Origin: JAJDXW01 sp965202895 | Lineage (GTDB): Bacteria > Pseudomonadota > Gammaproteobacteria > HK1 | Reading direction: 5' to 3' | Assembly: GCA_965202895.1 (NCBI GenBank) | Contig: OZ241901.1 | Span: forward strand, 1,116,001-1,180,000 | DNA length: 64,000 bases | In this document: one piece after another, positions 7,803 through 16,167 of the stretch | Position numbering within the stretch: the first letter of the stretch is position 1 | How the letters are laid out: each line of letters starts with the position of its first letter | Translations under genes and position numbers: made by a program | The notes under the pieces: generated by a model | What the model was told of the DNA's origin: nothing | What the model saw: only the letters and a program-made list of their open reading frames with translations | Database searches by the model: none

Positions 7803-9809
7803 ATGAGCATGAACGCTCTGGTTCCGGCATTGTTCGGGGTCGTCGGCCTCATCGCCGCGATGATCATCTACCAGCGGATCCGGCGGTATCCGGCGGGCGA
7901 CGCGAAGGTGGCCGAGATCGGCGACCAGATCCACCTCGGGGCGATGGTCTTCATGCGCCGCGAGTACACGATGCTGGCGTGGTTCTGCCTCGTGCTCATC
8001 CTGCTGCTCTGGTACTTCCTCGGGTACAAGACCGCGCTCTCCTTCATCGCGGGGGCGGTGGCATCGGCCGCCGCGGGCCTCATCGGCATGAGGACGGCCA
8101 CCCGCGCGAACGTCCGAACGACCGTCGCCGCCCATACCCGGGGCCGGGACGAGGCGCTTGCGGTGGCGTTCTTCGGAGGCTCCATCATGGGCCTCGCGGT
8201 GGCCTCGCTCGGGCTGCTCGGGCTCGGCACGCTCTACCTCTTCTTCGGCGGCGACCCCGAGACCGCGCATTCGATCCACGGGTTCGGGATGGGCGCCTCC
8301 AGCGTCGCCCTGTTCTCGCGCGTCGGGGGCGGGATCTTCACCAAGAGCGCCGACGTCGGGGCGGACCTCGTCGGCAAGGTCGAAGCCGGCATCCCGGAGG
8401 ACGACCCCCGCAACCCCGGGGTCATCGCGGACAACGTGGGCGACAACGTGGGCGACGTGGCGGGCATGGGCTCGGATATCTTCGAGTCCTACTGCGGTTC
8501 GATGATCGCCTCGATCGCGATCGCATCGACCATGGTGATCGACGCGATGGACCCCCTCGGCGAGCGCCCCGCCCTCATGTTCCTGCCTCTCGCCCTCGCA
8601 TCCACCGGCCTCGTGTGCTCCATCATCGGGATCGCCCTCGTGCGCGCCTTCTCGTCGCGCGAGCCGGGAAGGGCGCTGCGCATCGGGACCGTCGGATCGG
8701 CAGTCATCTTCATCGCGCTCTCCCTGGCCGTGATCCAGTGGGCCGGCGTGAGCATCGAGGTCTGGCTCGCGGTGCTGTTCGGCGCCATCGGCGGGATCGT
8801 GATCGGCCTCGTCACGGAGTACTACACGTCGAGCGGGCCGGTGGAGCGCATCGCCCGCGCCGGCGAGACCGGCCCCGCCACCGTGATCATCACCGGCATC
8901 GCCAAGGGCATGGAGTCGGTCACCATCCCGGTGCTCACGATCTGCGTCATCATCACCGTATCGAGCCTGCTGGCGGGGCTCTACGGGGTGGGTCTCGCGG
9001 CGGTGGGAATGCTCGCGACGGTCGGCATGACCATGGCCATCGACGCCTACGGCCCCGTCGCGGACAACGCGGGCGGGATCGCGGAGATGAGCGGGCTCGG
9101 GGAGGAGACCCGCGCCATCACCGATTCGCTCGACGAGGTCGGCAACACCACCGCCGCCATCGGGAAGGGGTTCGCGATCGGCGCGGCGGCGCTCGCCGCG
9201 CTTGCGATCATCGCCGCCTACGTGGAGACGGTCTCGGCCTCGAATCCGGACTTCACCCTCGCGATCAGCGAGCCCAGGGTGCTGGTGGGGCTGTTCATCG
9301 GGGGCATCCTGCCGTTCTTCATCGCATCGCTCACGATGACCGCGGTGGGAGACGCCGCCTTCGACATGATCAACGAGATCCGGCGCCAGTTCCGGGAGAT
9401 CCCCGGGCTCCTCGAAGGCCGGGCCAAACCGGATACGGAGCGCTGCGTCGACATCGCCACGACCGCCGCGATCAAGAGGATGATCCCGCCGGGGGTCATC
9501 GCGGTGGCGGTGCCCTGGGTGGTCGGGTTCGGAATCGGGCCGGAAACCCTCGGCGGCGTCCTCGCGGGGGCGCTCCTCGGCTGCGTACTCCTCGCCCTCA
9601 CCATGGCGAACGCGGGCGGCGCCTGGGACAACGCCAAGAAGTTCGTCGAGAAGGGGAACCTCGGAGGCAAGGGGACCGATACCCACGCCGCGACGGTGGT
9701 CGGCGACACCGTGGGGGATCCCTTCAAGGACACCTCCGGGCCGTCGATGAACATCCTCATCAACGTGATGGCCCTCGTGAGCCTCGTGATCGCGCCGCTT
9801 CTCGGCTGA
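7803..9809 (+). CDS. hppA: Membrane-bound ion-translocating pyrophosphatase, K+-dependent type
   Basis: This enzyme couples pyrophosphate hydrolysis to H+ and/or Na+ export across the inner membrane. It has 668 residues and about 16 hydrophobic helices. The substrate site DVGADLVGKVE is near residues 184-194, followed by the acidic DNVGDNVGDVAGMGSD motif, and the third catalytic block GDTVGDPFKDTSGPS is at the C-terminus. In GNTTAAIGKG (447-456) the positions equivalent to Ala460/Gly463 of the C. hydrogenoformans enzyme are Ala451 and Gly454. Lys there defines K+-independent enzymes, so this is predicted to be K+-dependent. Whether H+ or Na+ is pumped cannot be decided by eye. ATG 7803 has GGAG nine bases upstream. 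It converges with a PPi-type phosphofructokinase. Confidence 0.95.
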   Translation: MSMNALVPALFGVVGLIAAMIIYQRIRRYPAGDAKVAEIGDQIHLGAMVFMRREYTMLAWFCLVLILLLWYFLGYKTALSFIAGAVASAAAGLIGMRTATRANVRTTVAAHTRGRDEALAVAFFGGSIMGLAVASLGLLGLGTLYLFFGGDPETAHSIHGFGMGASSVALFSRVGGGIFTKSADVGADLVGKVEAGIPEDDPRNPGVIADNVGDNVGDVAGMGSDIFESYCGSMIASIAIASTMVIDAMDPLGERPALMFLPLALASTGLVCSIIGIALVRAFSSREPGRALRIGTVGSAVIFIALSLAVIQWAGVSIEVWLAVLFGAIGGIVIGLVTEYYTSSGPVERIARAGETGPATVIITGIAKGMESVTIPVLTICVIITVSSLLAGLYGVGLAAVGMLATVGMTMAIDAYGPVADNAGGIAEMSGLGEETRAITDSLDEVGNTTAAIGKGFAIGAAALAALAIIAAYVETVSASNPDFTLAISEPRVLVGLFIGGILPFFIASLTMTAVGDAAFDMINEIRRQFREIPGLLEGRAKPDTERCVDIATTAAIKRMIPPGVIAVAVPWVVGFGIGPETLGGVLAGALLGCVLLALTMANAGGAWDNAKKFVEKGNLGGKGTDTHAATVVGDTVGDPFKDTSGPSMNILINVMALVSLVIAPLLG

Positions 9810-9883
9810 GACGAGGCCCGGCCCCGGGGAGCCTCCGGGCGACCGCCGCCCGGCTCGCTCCGTCGGCCGCGGAGACTCGGGTC

Positions 9884-11146
9884 TCAGACCTCGAACGAGG
9901 CGGCGAGCTTCTTCGGCACCGGCACGTTCCGCAGCCGCACGTAGGCGGGAAGGCCCCCCGCGAAGGGAGGGAAGTCCTCGCCCGAGATGAGCGGGCGGAG
10001 ATACCGCCGGCCCGCCTCCGTGATGCCGAAACCGTCTTCGGTGACGTACTCGCGCGGCACCGTCTTCTCCACGTTGGCCACCTCGGCGAGAGACGCCTCC
10101 CCCACCTCCCAGGCGTAGGGGTCATCCGACTTGCGGACGATCACCGGCATGACGGCGCTCTTCCCCGCAAGCGCGAACTCGACGGCGGCGCGCCCCATCG
10201 CGTAGGCCTGCTCCACGTCCGTGCCCGAGGCGATGTGGCGGGCCGCCCGCTGGAGGTAGTCGGCCACCGCCCAGTGGAACTTGTAGCCGTGGCGGCCCCG
10301 GATCATCTCCGCGACGACCGGCGCGACCCCGCCGAGCTGCGCGTGGCCGAACGCATCGCGGGCCCCCGCCTCCGACAGGAACCGCCCATCGGGGTAGCGG
10401 GCGCCCTCGGAGACCACCACGACGCAGTAGCCGTGCACATCGACGCATTCGCGGACCCGGGCGAGGAACCGTTCCTCGTCGAAGGGAATCTCGGGAAAGA
10501 CGATGAGGTGGGGCGCATCGCCCTCGAACTCCGCGGCAAGGCCGCCGGCCGCCGCGATCCAGCCGGCGTGGCGGCCCATCACCTCCAGGATGAACACCTT
10601 GGTCGACGATCGGGCCATCGACCGCACGTCGAACGCCGCTTCGCGCACCGAAACCGCCACGTACTTCGCGACCGATCCGAACCCGGGGCAGCTATCGGTG
10701 ATCGGGAGGTCGTTGTCGATCGTCTTCGGGATGCCGATGCAGGTCATGGGATATCCCATGCGTTCGCCGATCCGCGACACCTTGTGCGACGTGTCCTGGG
10801 AGTCGCCCCCGCCGTTGTAGAAGAAGTAGCCGACGTCGTGGGCGCGAAAGACGTCGATGAGCCGCTCGTACTCCGCCCGGCCCTCCTCGAGGCCCTTGAG
10901 CTTGTGGCGGCAAGACCCGAACGCACCGGACGGCGTATGGCGGAGGGCCGCGATCGCCTCCTCCGATTCCCGGCTCGTGTCGATGAGGTCTTCGGTGAGT
11001 GCGCCGATGATGCCGTCGCGCCCCGCGAAGACCTTGCCGATGGCGCCCGGATGGCGGCGGGCGGTCTCGATGACCCCGGCCGCGGTGGCGTTGATGACCG
11101 CGGTCACGCCGCCGGACTGGGCGTAGAGGACGTTGCGGGGGCTCAT
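9884..11146 (-). CDS. pfp: Pyrophosphate--fructose 6-phosphate 1-phosphotransferase (PPi-PFK)
   Basis: A 420-residue phosphofructokinase. Two positions diagnose the phosphoryl donor. GGGDS (112-116) has Asp115 where ATP enzymes carry Gly, and PKTIDND (140-146) has Lys141 where ATP enzymes carry Gly. Both point to pyrophosphate rather than ATP. The IPKTIDNDLP catalytic segment and the VMGRHAGW substrate motif are intact. PPi-PFK is reversible and serves glycolysis and gluconeogenesis. The start is placed at the ATG preceding SPRNVLYAQSGG, where a GAGG lies eight bases upstream; the longer reading adds an Arg-rich tail. Its stop lies 75 bp from the hppA stop (convergent), matching a shared pyrophosphate economy. 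Confidence 0.9.
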   Translation of the reverse strand: MSPRNVLYAQSGGVTAVINATAAGVIETARRHPGAIGKVFAGRDGIIGALTEDLIDTSRESEEAIAALRHTPSGAFGSCRHKLKGLEEGRAEYERLIDVFRAHDVGYFFYNGGGDSQDTSHKVSRIGERMGYPMTCIGIPKTIDNDLPITDSCPGFGSVAKYVAVSVREAAFDVRSMARSSTKVFILEVMGRHAGWIAAAGGLAAEFEGDAPHLIVFPEIPFDEERFLARVRECVDVHGYCVVVVSEGARYPDGRFLSEAGARDAFGHAQLGGVAPVVAEMIRGRHGYKFHWAVADYLQRAARHIASGTDVEQAYAMGRAAVEFALAGKSAVMPVIVRKSDDPYAWEVGEASLAEVANVEKTVPREYVTEDGFGITEAGRRYLRPLISGEDFPPFAGGLPAYVRLRNVPVPKKLAASFEV

Positions 11147-11423
11147 GACGGCGCCTCTCGGCCGGAGGTTGCGGGCCGGCGCGGCAGGATAGCGAAGGCG
11201 GCGGGTCCGTGCCACCGGCGCCGGCCCCGATCACGGCTCGATGACGCCTCCGACACGACGAGCCCCGCCGTTCGTCGTTACGGCGAAATTCCCTCGACTT
11301 CGAAGACCGGCCGAATCGCGGTGCTCCCGACTTTCGATTCGTCCCCCGGCGGCCCGCGAAACAACGGCCATGCCGCTGCTAGAATACCGCAATCGACCAA
11401 TTTCCAGAGTCGAGGGGTCATCC

Positions 11424-12902
11424 ATGTCCTTCGCTCCCCTGTCCCTCGAACGGCGCATCCCTTCCGCCTCCGGACCGGCTCGGCGTCTCGCCACGGCCCT
11501 CGCCGTCGTGGGGACGTTGGCCGTCATGCCCGTGGCCGCCGCCGACAACCGCCTCCCCGACCTCGGTGACGCGGCCGGCGAGACGCTGACCCGCGCGGCG
11601 GAAGAACGGCTCGCCGAAGAGTTCCTGCGCCAGATCCGCGGGCAGCTTCGACTGGTCGACGATCCCGAGGTGGTCGACTACGTCGACAGGCTGGGACAGC
11701 GCATCGCGAAGGCGGATTCGGAGCGGCGCTACCGCTTCCTGGTGGTGGACACCCCGTCCGTCAATGCGTTCGCGGGGCCGGGCGGCATCATCGCGGTGAA
11801 CGCCGGCCTCGTGGTCGTCACGGAATCCGAGAGCGAGCTTGCGGTGGTGCTTGCGCACGAGATCGCCCACGTCAGCCAGCGACACCTCGCCCAGCTCCTG
11901 GAACGCAGCGAGCTGGCCTCTCTCGCCACCCTTGCGAGCGTGTTCGCCGGCATCTTCCTCGCGACCCAGAACCCCTCCGCCGGACAGGCCGTCCTCCTGG
12001 CGACCACCGCCGGAGCGCAGCATTCGGCGCTCCGGTACTCACGAGAAAAGGAAATGGAGGCGGATCGGACCGGAATCGCGCTGCTCCACCAGGCCGGTTT
12101 CGATCCGCGAGCGGTACCCGCGTTCTTCCAGCGCTTCCAGGAGTGGCAACGCTTCACGGCCCGCCCGCCCGAGTTCCTGTCCACCCATCCCATCACCCTG
12201 TCGCGAATCGCCGATGCCCGCGGACGCGCGGAGCGGTACGAGCCGCGCGCCTACCGGGAGAGCGCCGATTATTCCCTGGTCCGGGCGAAGCTCCGGGTGC
12301 GGCTCGCGGACAAGCCCGCGACCGCCGTCGCCCACTTCGAGGCGCTGGTGCGAGCCGGAGGAGCGAACACCGCCGAGGGCGACCGCTACGGATTCGCCAT
12401 CGCCCTCATGAGCGCCAATCGGTACGAGGAAGCGAGCACCGTGCTCGAGGATCTGCGCAGGGATTTTCCGGACCGGGCCGCGCATCGGACGGCGGCCGCG
12501 GAAGCGTACTCGGCACTCGGCAAGGACGCCCGGGCGCTCGACCTCCTCGCCGCCTCGGCCGAACGGTTCCCCGACCATCGCGCCCTCGTGTACGGCTACG
12601 GCTCGGCCCTCGTCAGGGCCGGCCGGGTGGACGAAGCAACCGCCCTGCTCCGAAGATTCCAGCGCAAGCACGATACCGACGCCACCATCCATCGCCTGCT
12701 CGGGCTCGCCCACCAGCGGGCCGGACGCCTGGCCGCATCCCACATGGCGCTCGCGGAGTTCCACTATCGCAAAGGAGACCTCATGTCCGCCATCCGTCAG
12801 CTCGACATCGCGCTCGAGGATCCCGCCATCGACGACTATCGGGCCGCGCGGGCGGAGGCGCGGCGGCAACAGCTCAGGAACGAGCGGACCGGACACCGTT
12901 GA
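11424..12902 (+). CDS. M48 family zinc metalloprotease with TPR repeats, BepA-like
   Basis: A 492-residue periplasmic protease with a signal peptide (about residues 1-40, ending PVAAA-DN). The M48 zinc motif HEIAH is at 145-149 and the third ligand lies in EMEADRTG around residue 205. The C-terminal half consists of tetratricopeptide-like helices (FAIALMSANRYEEA, AEAYSALGKDARAL, LGLAHQRAGRLAA). This is the architecture of BepA/YfgC, which handles stalled outer-membrane protein (LptD, BAM) assembly intermediates; that role is inferred from the family. MutM follows 18 bp downstream on the same strand, so the two may be co-transcribed. Confidence 0.88.
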   Translation: MSFAPLSLERRIPSASGPARRLATALAVVGTLAVMPVAAADNRLPDLGDAAGETLTRAAEERLAEEFLRQIRGQLRLVDDPEVVDYVDRLGQRIAKADSERRYRFLVVDTPSVNAFAGPGGIIAVNAGLVVVTESESELAVVLAHEIAHVSQRHLAQLLERSELASLATLASVFAGIFLATQNPSAGQAVLLATTAGAQHSALRYSREKEMEADRTGIALLHQAGFDPRAVPAFFQRFQEWQRFTARPPEFLSTHPITLSRIADARGRAERYEPRAYRESADYSLVRAKLRVRLADKPATAVAHFEALVRAGGANTAEGDRYGFAIALMSANRYEEASTVLEDLRRDFPDRAAHRTAAAEAYSALGKDARALDLLAASAERFPDHRALVYGYGSALVRAGRVDEATALLRRFQRKHDTDATIHRLLGLAHQRAGRLAASHMALAEFHYRKGDLMSAIRQLDIALEDPAIDDYRAARAEARRQQLRNERTGHR

Positions 12903-12920
12903 CCGGGACGGTCGGCGAGC

Positions 12921-13736
12921 GTGCCCGAGCTGCCCGAGGTCGAGACGACCCGGCGCGAACTCGCACCACGATTGATCGGGCGGCGCGTGAGCCGGGTGCT
13001 GATCCGGGAACCGCGCCTGCGTTGGCCGATACCACCGGAGCTCGCCGGGCGTCTCGAGGGGCGCCGTATCGCCGGACTCGGTCGGCGGGCCAAGTACCTC
13101 CTCGCGAGCACCCGCCACGGGACGGCGCTCATCCACCTCGGAATGGCCGGGAGCCTGCGGGTCGTAGCGGACGGTGAACCCCCGGGGCGACACGATCATG
13201 TGGACTGGCGGCTCGAGGACGGGCAGTGTCTGCGCTATCGCGACCCTCGGCGCTTCGGTGCGATGCTCTGGTGGGAGGGGTCGCCCGCCGGGCACCCCCT
13301 TCTCTCCCGGCTGGGCCCCGAGCCCCTCTCGGACACGTTCCACGGGGGGTGGCTCTACGAACGGTCGAGGGGGCGACGGGCCGCGGTGAAGTCTTTCCTG
13401 ATGGACGGCCGGATCGTCGCCGGCATGGGCAACATCTATGCCAACGAAGCGCTGTTCGAGGCCGCGATCCACCCCCTGCGGCCGGCGGGTCGGATCTCCC
13501 GAGCCCGCTATGGGCGGCTCGCCGCGGCCATCCGCGGGATCCTGGTTCGCGCGATCGATGCGGGGGGCACCTCGTTTCGGGACTACGTCCGTACCGACGG
13601 CGAGCCGGGCCGCTATCAGGCCCGCCTGATGGCCTATGACCGGGCGGGAAAGCCGTGCGTGCGGTGCGGGGCAGCTCTCCGAGGGAGCGTCGTCGGCCAA
13701 CGATCGACCGTATGGTGCCCCCGGTGCCAACGCTAG
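12921..13736 (+). CDS. mutM: Formamidopyrimidine-DNA glycosylase (Fpg)
   Basis: A bifunctional base-excision repair enzyme removing 8-oxoguanine and formamidopyrimidines. It has 271 residues. The N-terminus PELPEVETT provides the catalytic Pro and Glu after Met removal, the beta-turn lysine is in RRAKYLL (residue 58), the helix-two-turn-helix region reads GNIYANEALF, and a C-terminal C4 zinc finger (CVRCG...CPRC) is complete. GTG is the start because the mature enzyme must begin directly at Pro. It lies 18 bp after the BepA-like gene. Confidence 0.97.
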   Translation: MPELPEVETTRRELAPRLIGRRVSRVLIREPRLRWPIPPELAGRLEGRRIAGLGRRAKYLLASTRHGTALIHLGMAGSLRVVADGEPPGRHDHVDWRLEDGQCLRYRDPRRFGAMLWWEGSPAGHPLLSRLGPEPLSDTFHGGWLYERSRGRRAAVKSFLMDGRIVAGMGNIYANEALFEAAIHPLRPAGRISRARYGRLAAAIRGILVRAIDAGGTSFRDYVRTDGEPGRYQARLMAYDRAGKPCVRCGAALRGSVVGQRSTVWCPRCQR

Positions 13737-13964
13737 GGGTCTGCACCGGAGAGCATTCTTCGCGAATCGATTCCCGCACCAACACCTTGCAAGAGGGTTC
13801 GGCGGCGCAGACTCCCGGCCCGGCATCGCCTCGGACCACGAACGGGACCGCAGACCGGATCCCTCCCGCTTCCCGGAGCCTTCCGGGGGTGTTCCGAGGC
13901 GCGGGCCTGCCCGGGCCTTCGACCATCCTCCCGCGGTGGACGCCGGCCCGCCCACGGTGTGTCG

Positions 13965-14085
13965 GGCCGTACTCCGTTCCAACCCGCTCCGGCCGCACGC
14001 ACACACGCACTGGCGTCGGCTACGCCTTCAGGGTTTTGCGGCCTCCCGCCGCGGTGTCTCGACGTCCCTGCGACGATGGACGGGC
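13965..14085 (-). repeat. Dispersed intergenic repeat, family R1, copy 2 (diverged)
   Basis: This lies in the 474-bp gap between mutM and the small gene at 14.2 kb. It begins GGGCCGTACTCCGTTCC and ends near GGTGTCTCGACG, the same motif order as copy 3 at 14430, but with an internal deletion or divergence. It is in the same orientation as copy 3. The rest of the gap holds no gene with a recognisable signature. Boundaries were judged by eye. Confidence 0.45.
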
Positions 14086-14210
14086 GGATCGGTCGAGCCG
14101 CGCGGGCGGTTGACGCTCGGCCCCGAATTCAACAACCTCCCGAGGGAGGATCAGGCCGGATCGCCCCGGTCGGCCGCCGCGCAGCAGATACCGAGGGAGC
14201 GCCCGTCGTC

Positions 14211-14399
14211 ATGGCCGGAATGAAAATCGAAGTTCCCTTCGAGATCCACCCCGATGCCCACGAGATGCTGGTGCTGATCGCAGAGCGGTACGAGCTGCCG
14301 GACCCGTCCAAGGCGCTCCGGTGCCTGTTGGATTACGCGGCGACGGACGGCGATTGGGACGAGATCTTCAAGAAGGTCCGCTGCCGGCGCTGCGGATGA
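14211..14399 (+). CDS. Conserved-looking small protein with C-terminal CxxC
   Basis: A 62-residue acidic protein that begins AGMKIEVPFEIHPDAHEML, contains a helical core (LVLIAERYELPDPSKALRCLLDYA) and ends KVRCRRCG with two cysteines. The composition is protein-like, not the Arg/Pro/Gly-rich output of shadow frames, and GAGGGAG lies 11 bases upstream of the ATG. A second in-frame ATG nine bases later is an alternative start. The helix-turn-helix spacing and the 'PSKALRCLLDYA' helix resemble ribbon-helix-helix or similar small DNA-binding folds, but I do not recognise the family. It is flanked on both sides by R1 repeats. Confidence 0.6.
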   Translation: MAGMKIEVPFEIHPDAHEMLVLIAERYELPDPSKALRCLLDYAATDGDWDEIFKKVRCRRCG

Positions 14400-14429
14400 G
14401 CGGCCCGGCGGGCGGAGGGCGGCCGGCGG

Positions 14430-14615
14430 GCGGGCCGTACTCCGATCCAAGCCGCTTCGGCCGCGCGCGGCGCCAGGGTCGGCCTGCCTGCCGTGCTCGC
14501 CGGGAGGAAGCGCCGCCGGCGCTTCATCGGACCCCGGCTCGCCCTCCCGGTCCGTGCGGCCCGATGCCGCGGCGTCTCGACGCCCTCGCAACGAAGGTCG
14601 GGGAGATATCCGATT
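14430..14615 (-). repeat. Dispersed intergenic repeat, family R1, copy 3
   Basis: This is the reverse complement of copy 1 at 5.8-6.1 kb. The read-through includes GGCGCTTCATCGGACCC, GGCGTCTCGACGCCCTC and CGAAGGTCGGGGAGATAT, each of which matches copy 1 with a few substitutions. It also starts with the GGGCCGTACTCCGATCC block shared with copy 2. No gene was found in the surrounding 14400-14819 gap. Confidence 0.6.
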
Positions 14616-14819
14616 CAGGAGCCTGCGCCGCGGAGAAATTCGCTGGAATCCATCCCCACTACGAAATTCTTCCCCACCAGCCCTTCCCGGAGGGGGGTCT
14701 GCGGCGCGGGCTCCTGATACCTCTGCCCGGTCGGCACGGGGCGGGACACTCCTCCGAAGTTCCGTGCGGCCATCCATGCCCATGCCGCCTGAACCGGTCA
14801 GGACCTCCGTGCAGAGGCA

Positions 14820-15779
14820 CTAGGACGCGGCGGGACGATGGGCCCCGCGGATGTCTCGGGTCTGCGCCACGACCGCCGCCAACTGGCCGTCGTCCCATTC
14901 CTCTTCCTGCTGGAGGGCGAACAGCGACGTGTAGCCGCCCGACCAGTCCGGCGGGATCTGGCACGGCCTCGGGTCATGCTCCGCGTACCGCGCCGGGCGG
15001 CCGCGGACGATGGTTCCCTCGTATCGGCTGGGCAGCGGGTTGGCGGTGTAGGTGAACGCATCCGCCGCGGAGTACACGTTGAGGAGGAGCGGGCGCCCCA
15101 GGTCGGAGAGATTCGGACGCGACCCGTGGATGGTCCGGCAATTGTGGATCGTCACGGAGCCGGAGGGGCCCATGAGGTACTCGGCGGTATCGAGAGGCAC
15201 TCGCCGAAGGTCGCGGTCCGAAAGGCATCCGACCCACTGGCCCTTGTCGTTGTACTCGTCGAAGAGCTCCCCCCGGTGGCTGCCGGGGATCACGCCGAGC
15301 GGCCCCTGGTCCGGCCCCACGTCGTGAAGATAGGCGCCGATCGTGAGCGGGCTGTAGTTGGTGTGCGGCCAGTACTGGATGTCCTGGTGCCACTTGACCT
15401 CCTCTCCCCCCTCGGCCCACTTGAAGTTGAGCTTCGAGTGGTGGAACTTGACGTCCGGCCCGACCAGGTCCGCGACGATGTCGGGGACGATGGACCGGGA
15501 GGCGTACCTCCAGTACCGCTCGTCGTGCTCCACCGGGCTGGACAGGCGCCGGAGCCTCGGATGGTCCGGGGCATGACCGGGCTCGAGGTCGAATACCGCA
15601 TCGGACTTCGAAACCGGGCGGCTCTTCTCCACCCACTCGGCGGTGACCGCCCGCATCTCCTCCACCAGATCGGGAGGGATGATGCTCTCGATGAGCAAGT
15701 AGCCGTTGTCGAAGTAGAACTCCCGCTGCTCCTGGGCGAGAACGCGGGGCGGGATGTTCAGAACCTGTTCTGGAGTCAT
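14820..15779 (-). CDS. Phytanoyl-CoA dioxygenase (PhyH) family protein
   Basis: A 319-residue Fe(II)/2-oxoglutarate-dependent oxygenase. The facial triad is visible as WHQD (His131, Asp133) and the distal His218 in TIHGS. The segment VTIHNCRTIHGSRPN matches the PhyH double-stranded beta-helix end, with an Arg nearby for 2-oxoglutarate. Substrates in this family range from phytanoyl-CoA to ectoine and small secondary metabolites, so specificity is unknown. The start at 15779 is supported by GGAG nine bases upstream; an open frame continues upstream but only through repeat-derived sequence. The neighbours give no pathway. Confidence 0.85.
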   Translation of the reverse strand: MTPEQVLNIPPRVLAQEQREFYFDNGYLLIESIIPPDLVEEMRAVTAEWVEKSRPVSKSDAVFDLEPGHAPDHPRLRRLSSPVEHDERYWRYASRSIVPDIVADLVGPDVKFHHSKLNFKWAEGGEEVKWHQDIQYWPHTNYSPLTIGAYLHDVGPDQGPLGVIPGSHRGELFDEYNDKGQWVGCLSDRDLRRVPLDTAEYLMGPSGSVTIHNCRTIHGSRPNLSDLGRPLLLNVYSAADAFTYTANPLPSRYEGTIVRGRPARYAEHDPRPCQIPPDWSGGYTSLFALQQEEEWDDGQLAAVVAQTRDIRGAHRPAAS

Positions 15780-15879
15780 GTCCGGGAGCTCCGGGGATGC
15801 CCTTGGCCCGGCATGTTCGATCCAGTCTCCCACGGTGTCAACCGCCGCTCTCCGGTTCGCCGGGGCCTTTTCACGCTGA

Positions 15880-16115
15880 CCGACTCGCGGCCGGACGTCG
15901 ATGCCCATCGCGCTTCCCGGGAACGGCGCGTCCTGGGAGCGCGGGCATCTCGCCCGCATCGATCCGCGGCGCTCTTGTCGCCCCGTTTGCGGGCGGGGAC
16001 ACCCGCGTCCGTGGGATGCGCCGTTCCCGGGAAGCGCCGTTCCAGGACGTCCGTGTCGGGCGCCGCCCTGGTTCGACCGAACCCGGTTCACCCGAGCGAA
16101 CCAGTTTCCGCGGCG
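15880..16115 (+). repeat. Dispersed intergenic repeat, family R2, copy 1
   Basis: This fills most of the 388-bp gap between phyH and hsdR. It contains internal inverted segments (GGGAACGGCGCGTCCTGGG against CGCCGTTCCCGGG; GCGGGCATCTCGCCCGC) and ends with GGTTCGACCGAACCCGGTTC. The same order recurs at 39190-39455, and the GGGAACG/CGTTCCC hairpin core recurs at 24.6, 37.5, 39.6 and 53.1 kb. REP/REPIN-like sequence is likely, but no RAYT transposase gene is present in the window. Confidence 0.6.
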
Positions 16116-16167
16116 TGAGAAGGCCCTGCCCGGTTCCGCCGCTCTTCGGTTCGCGGTCCACGTCCCA

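Noticed and set aside
9810..9883. Bidirectional terminator between hppA and pfp
   Set aside because: GC-rich partial dyads are present but there is no clean stem and no T-tract.
7466..11569. Plus-strand frame of 1367 codons across hppA and pfp
   Set aside because: It reads through two well-identified genes in other frames and is Arg/His/Gly-rich without a signature.
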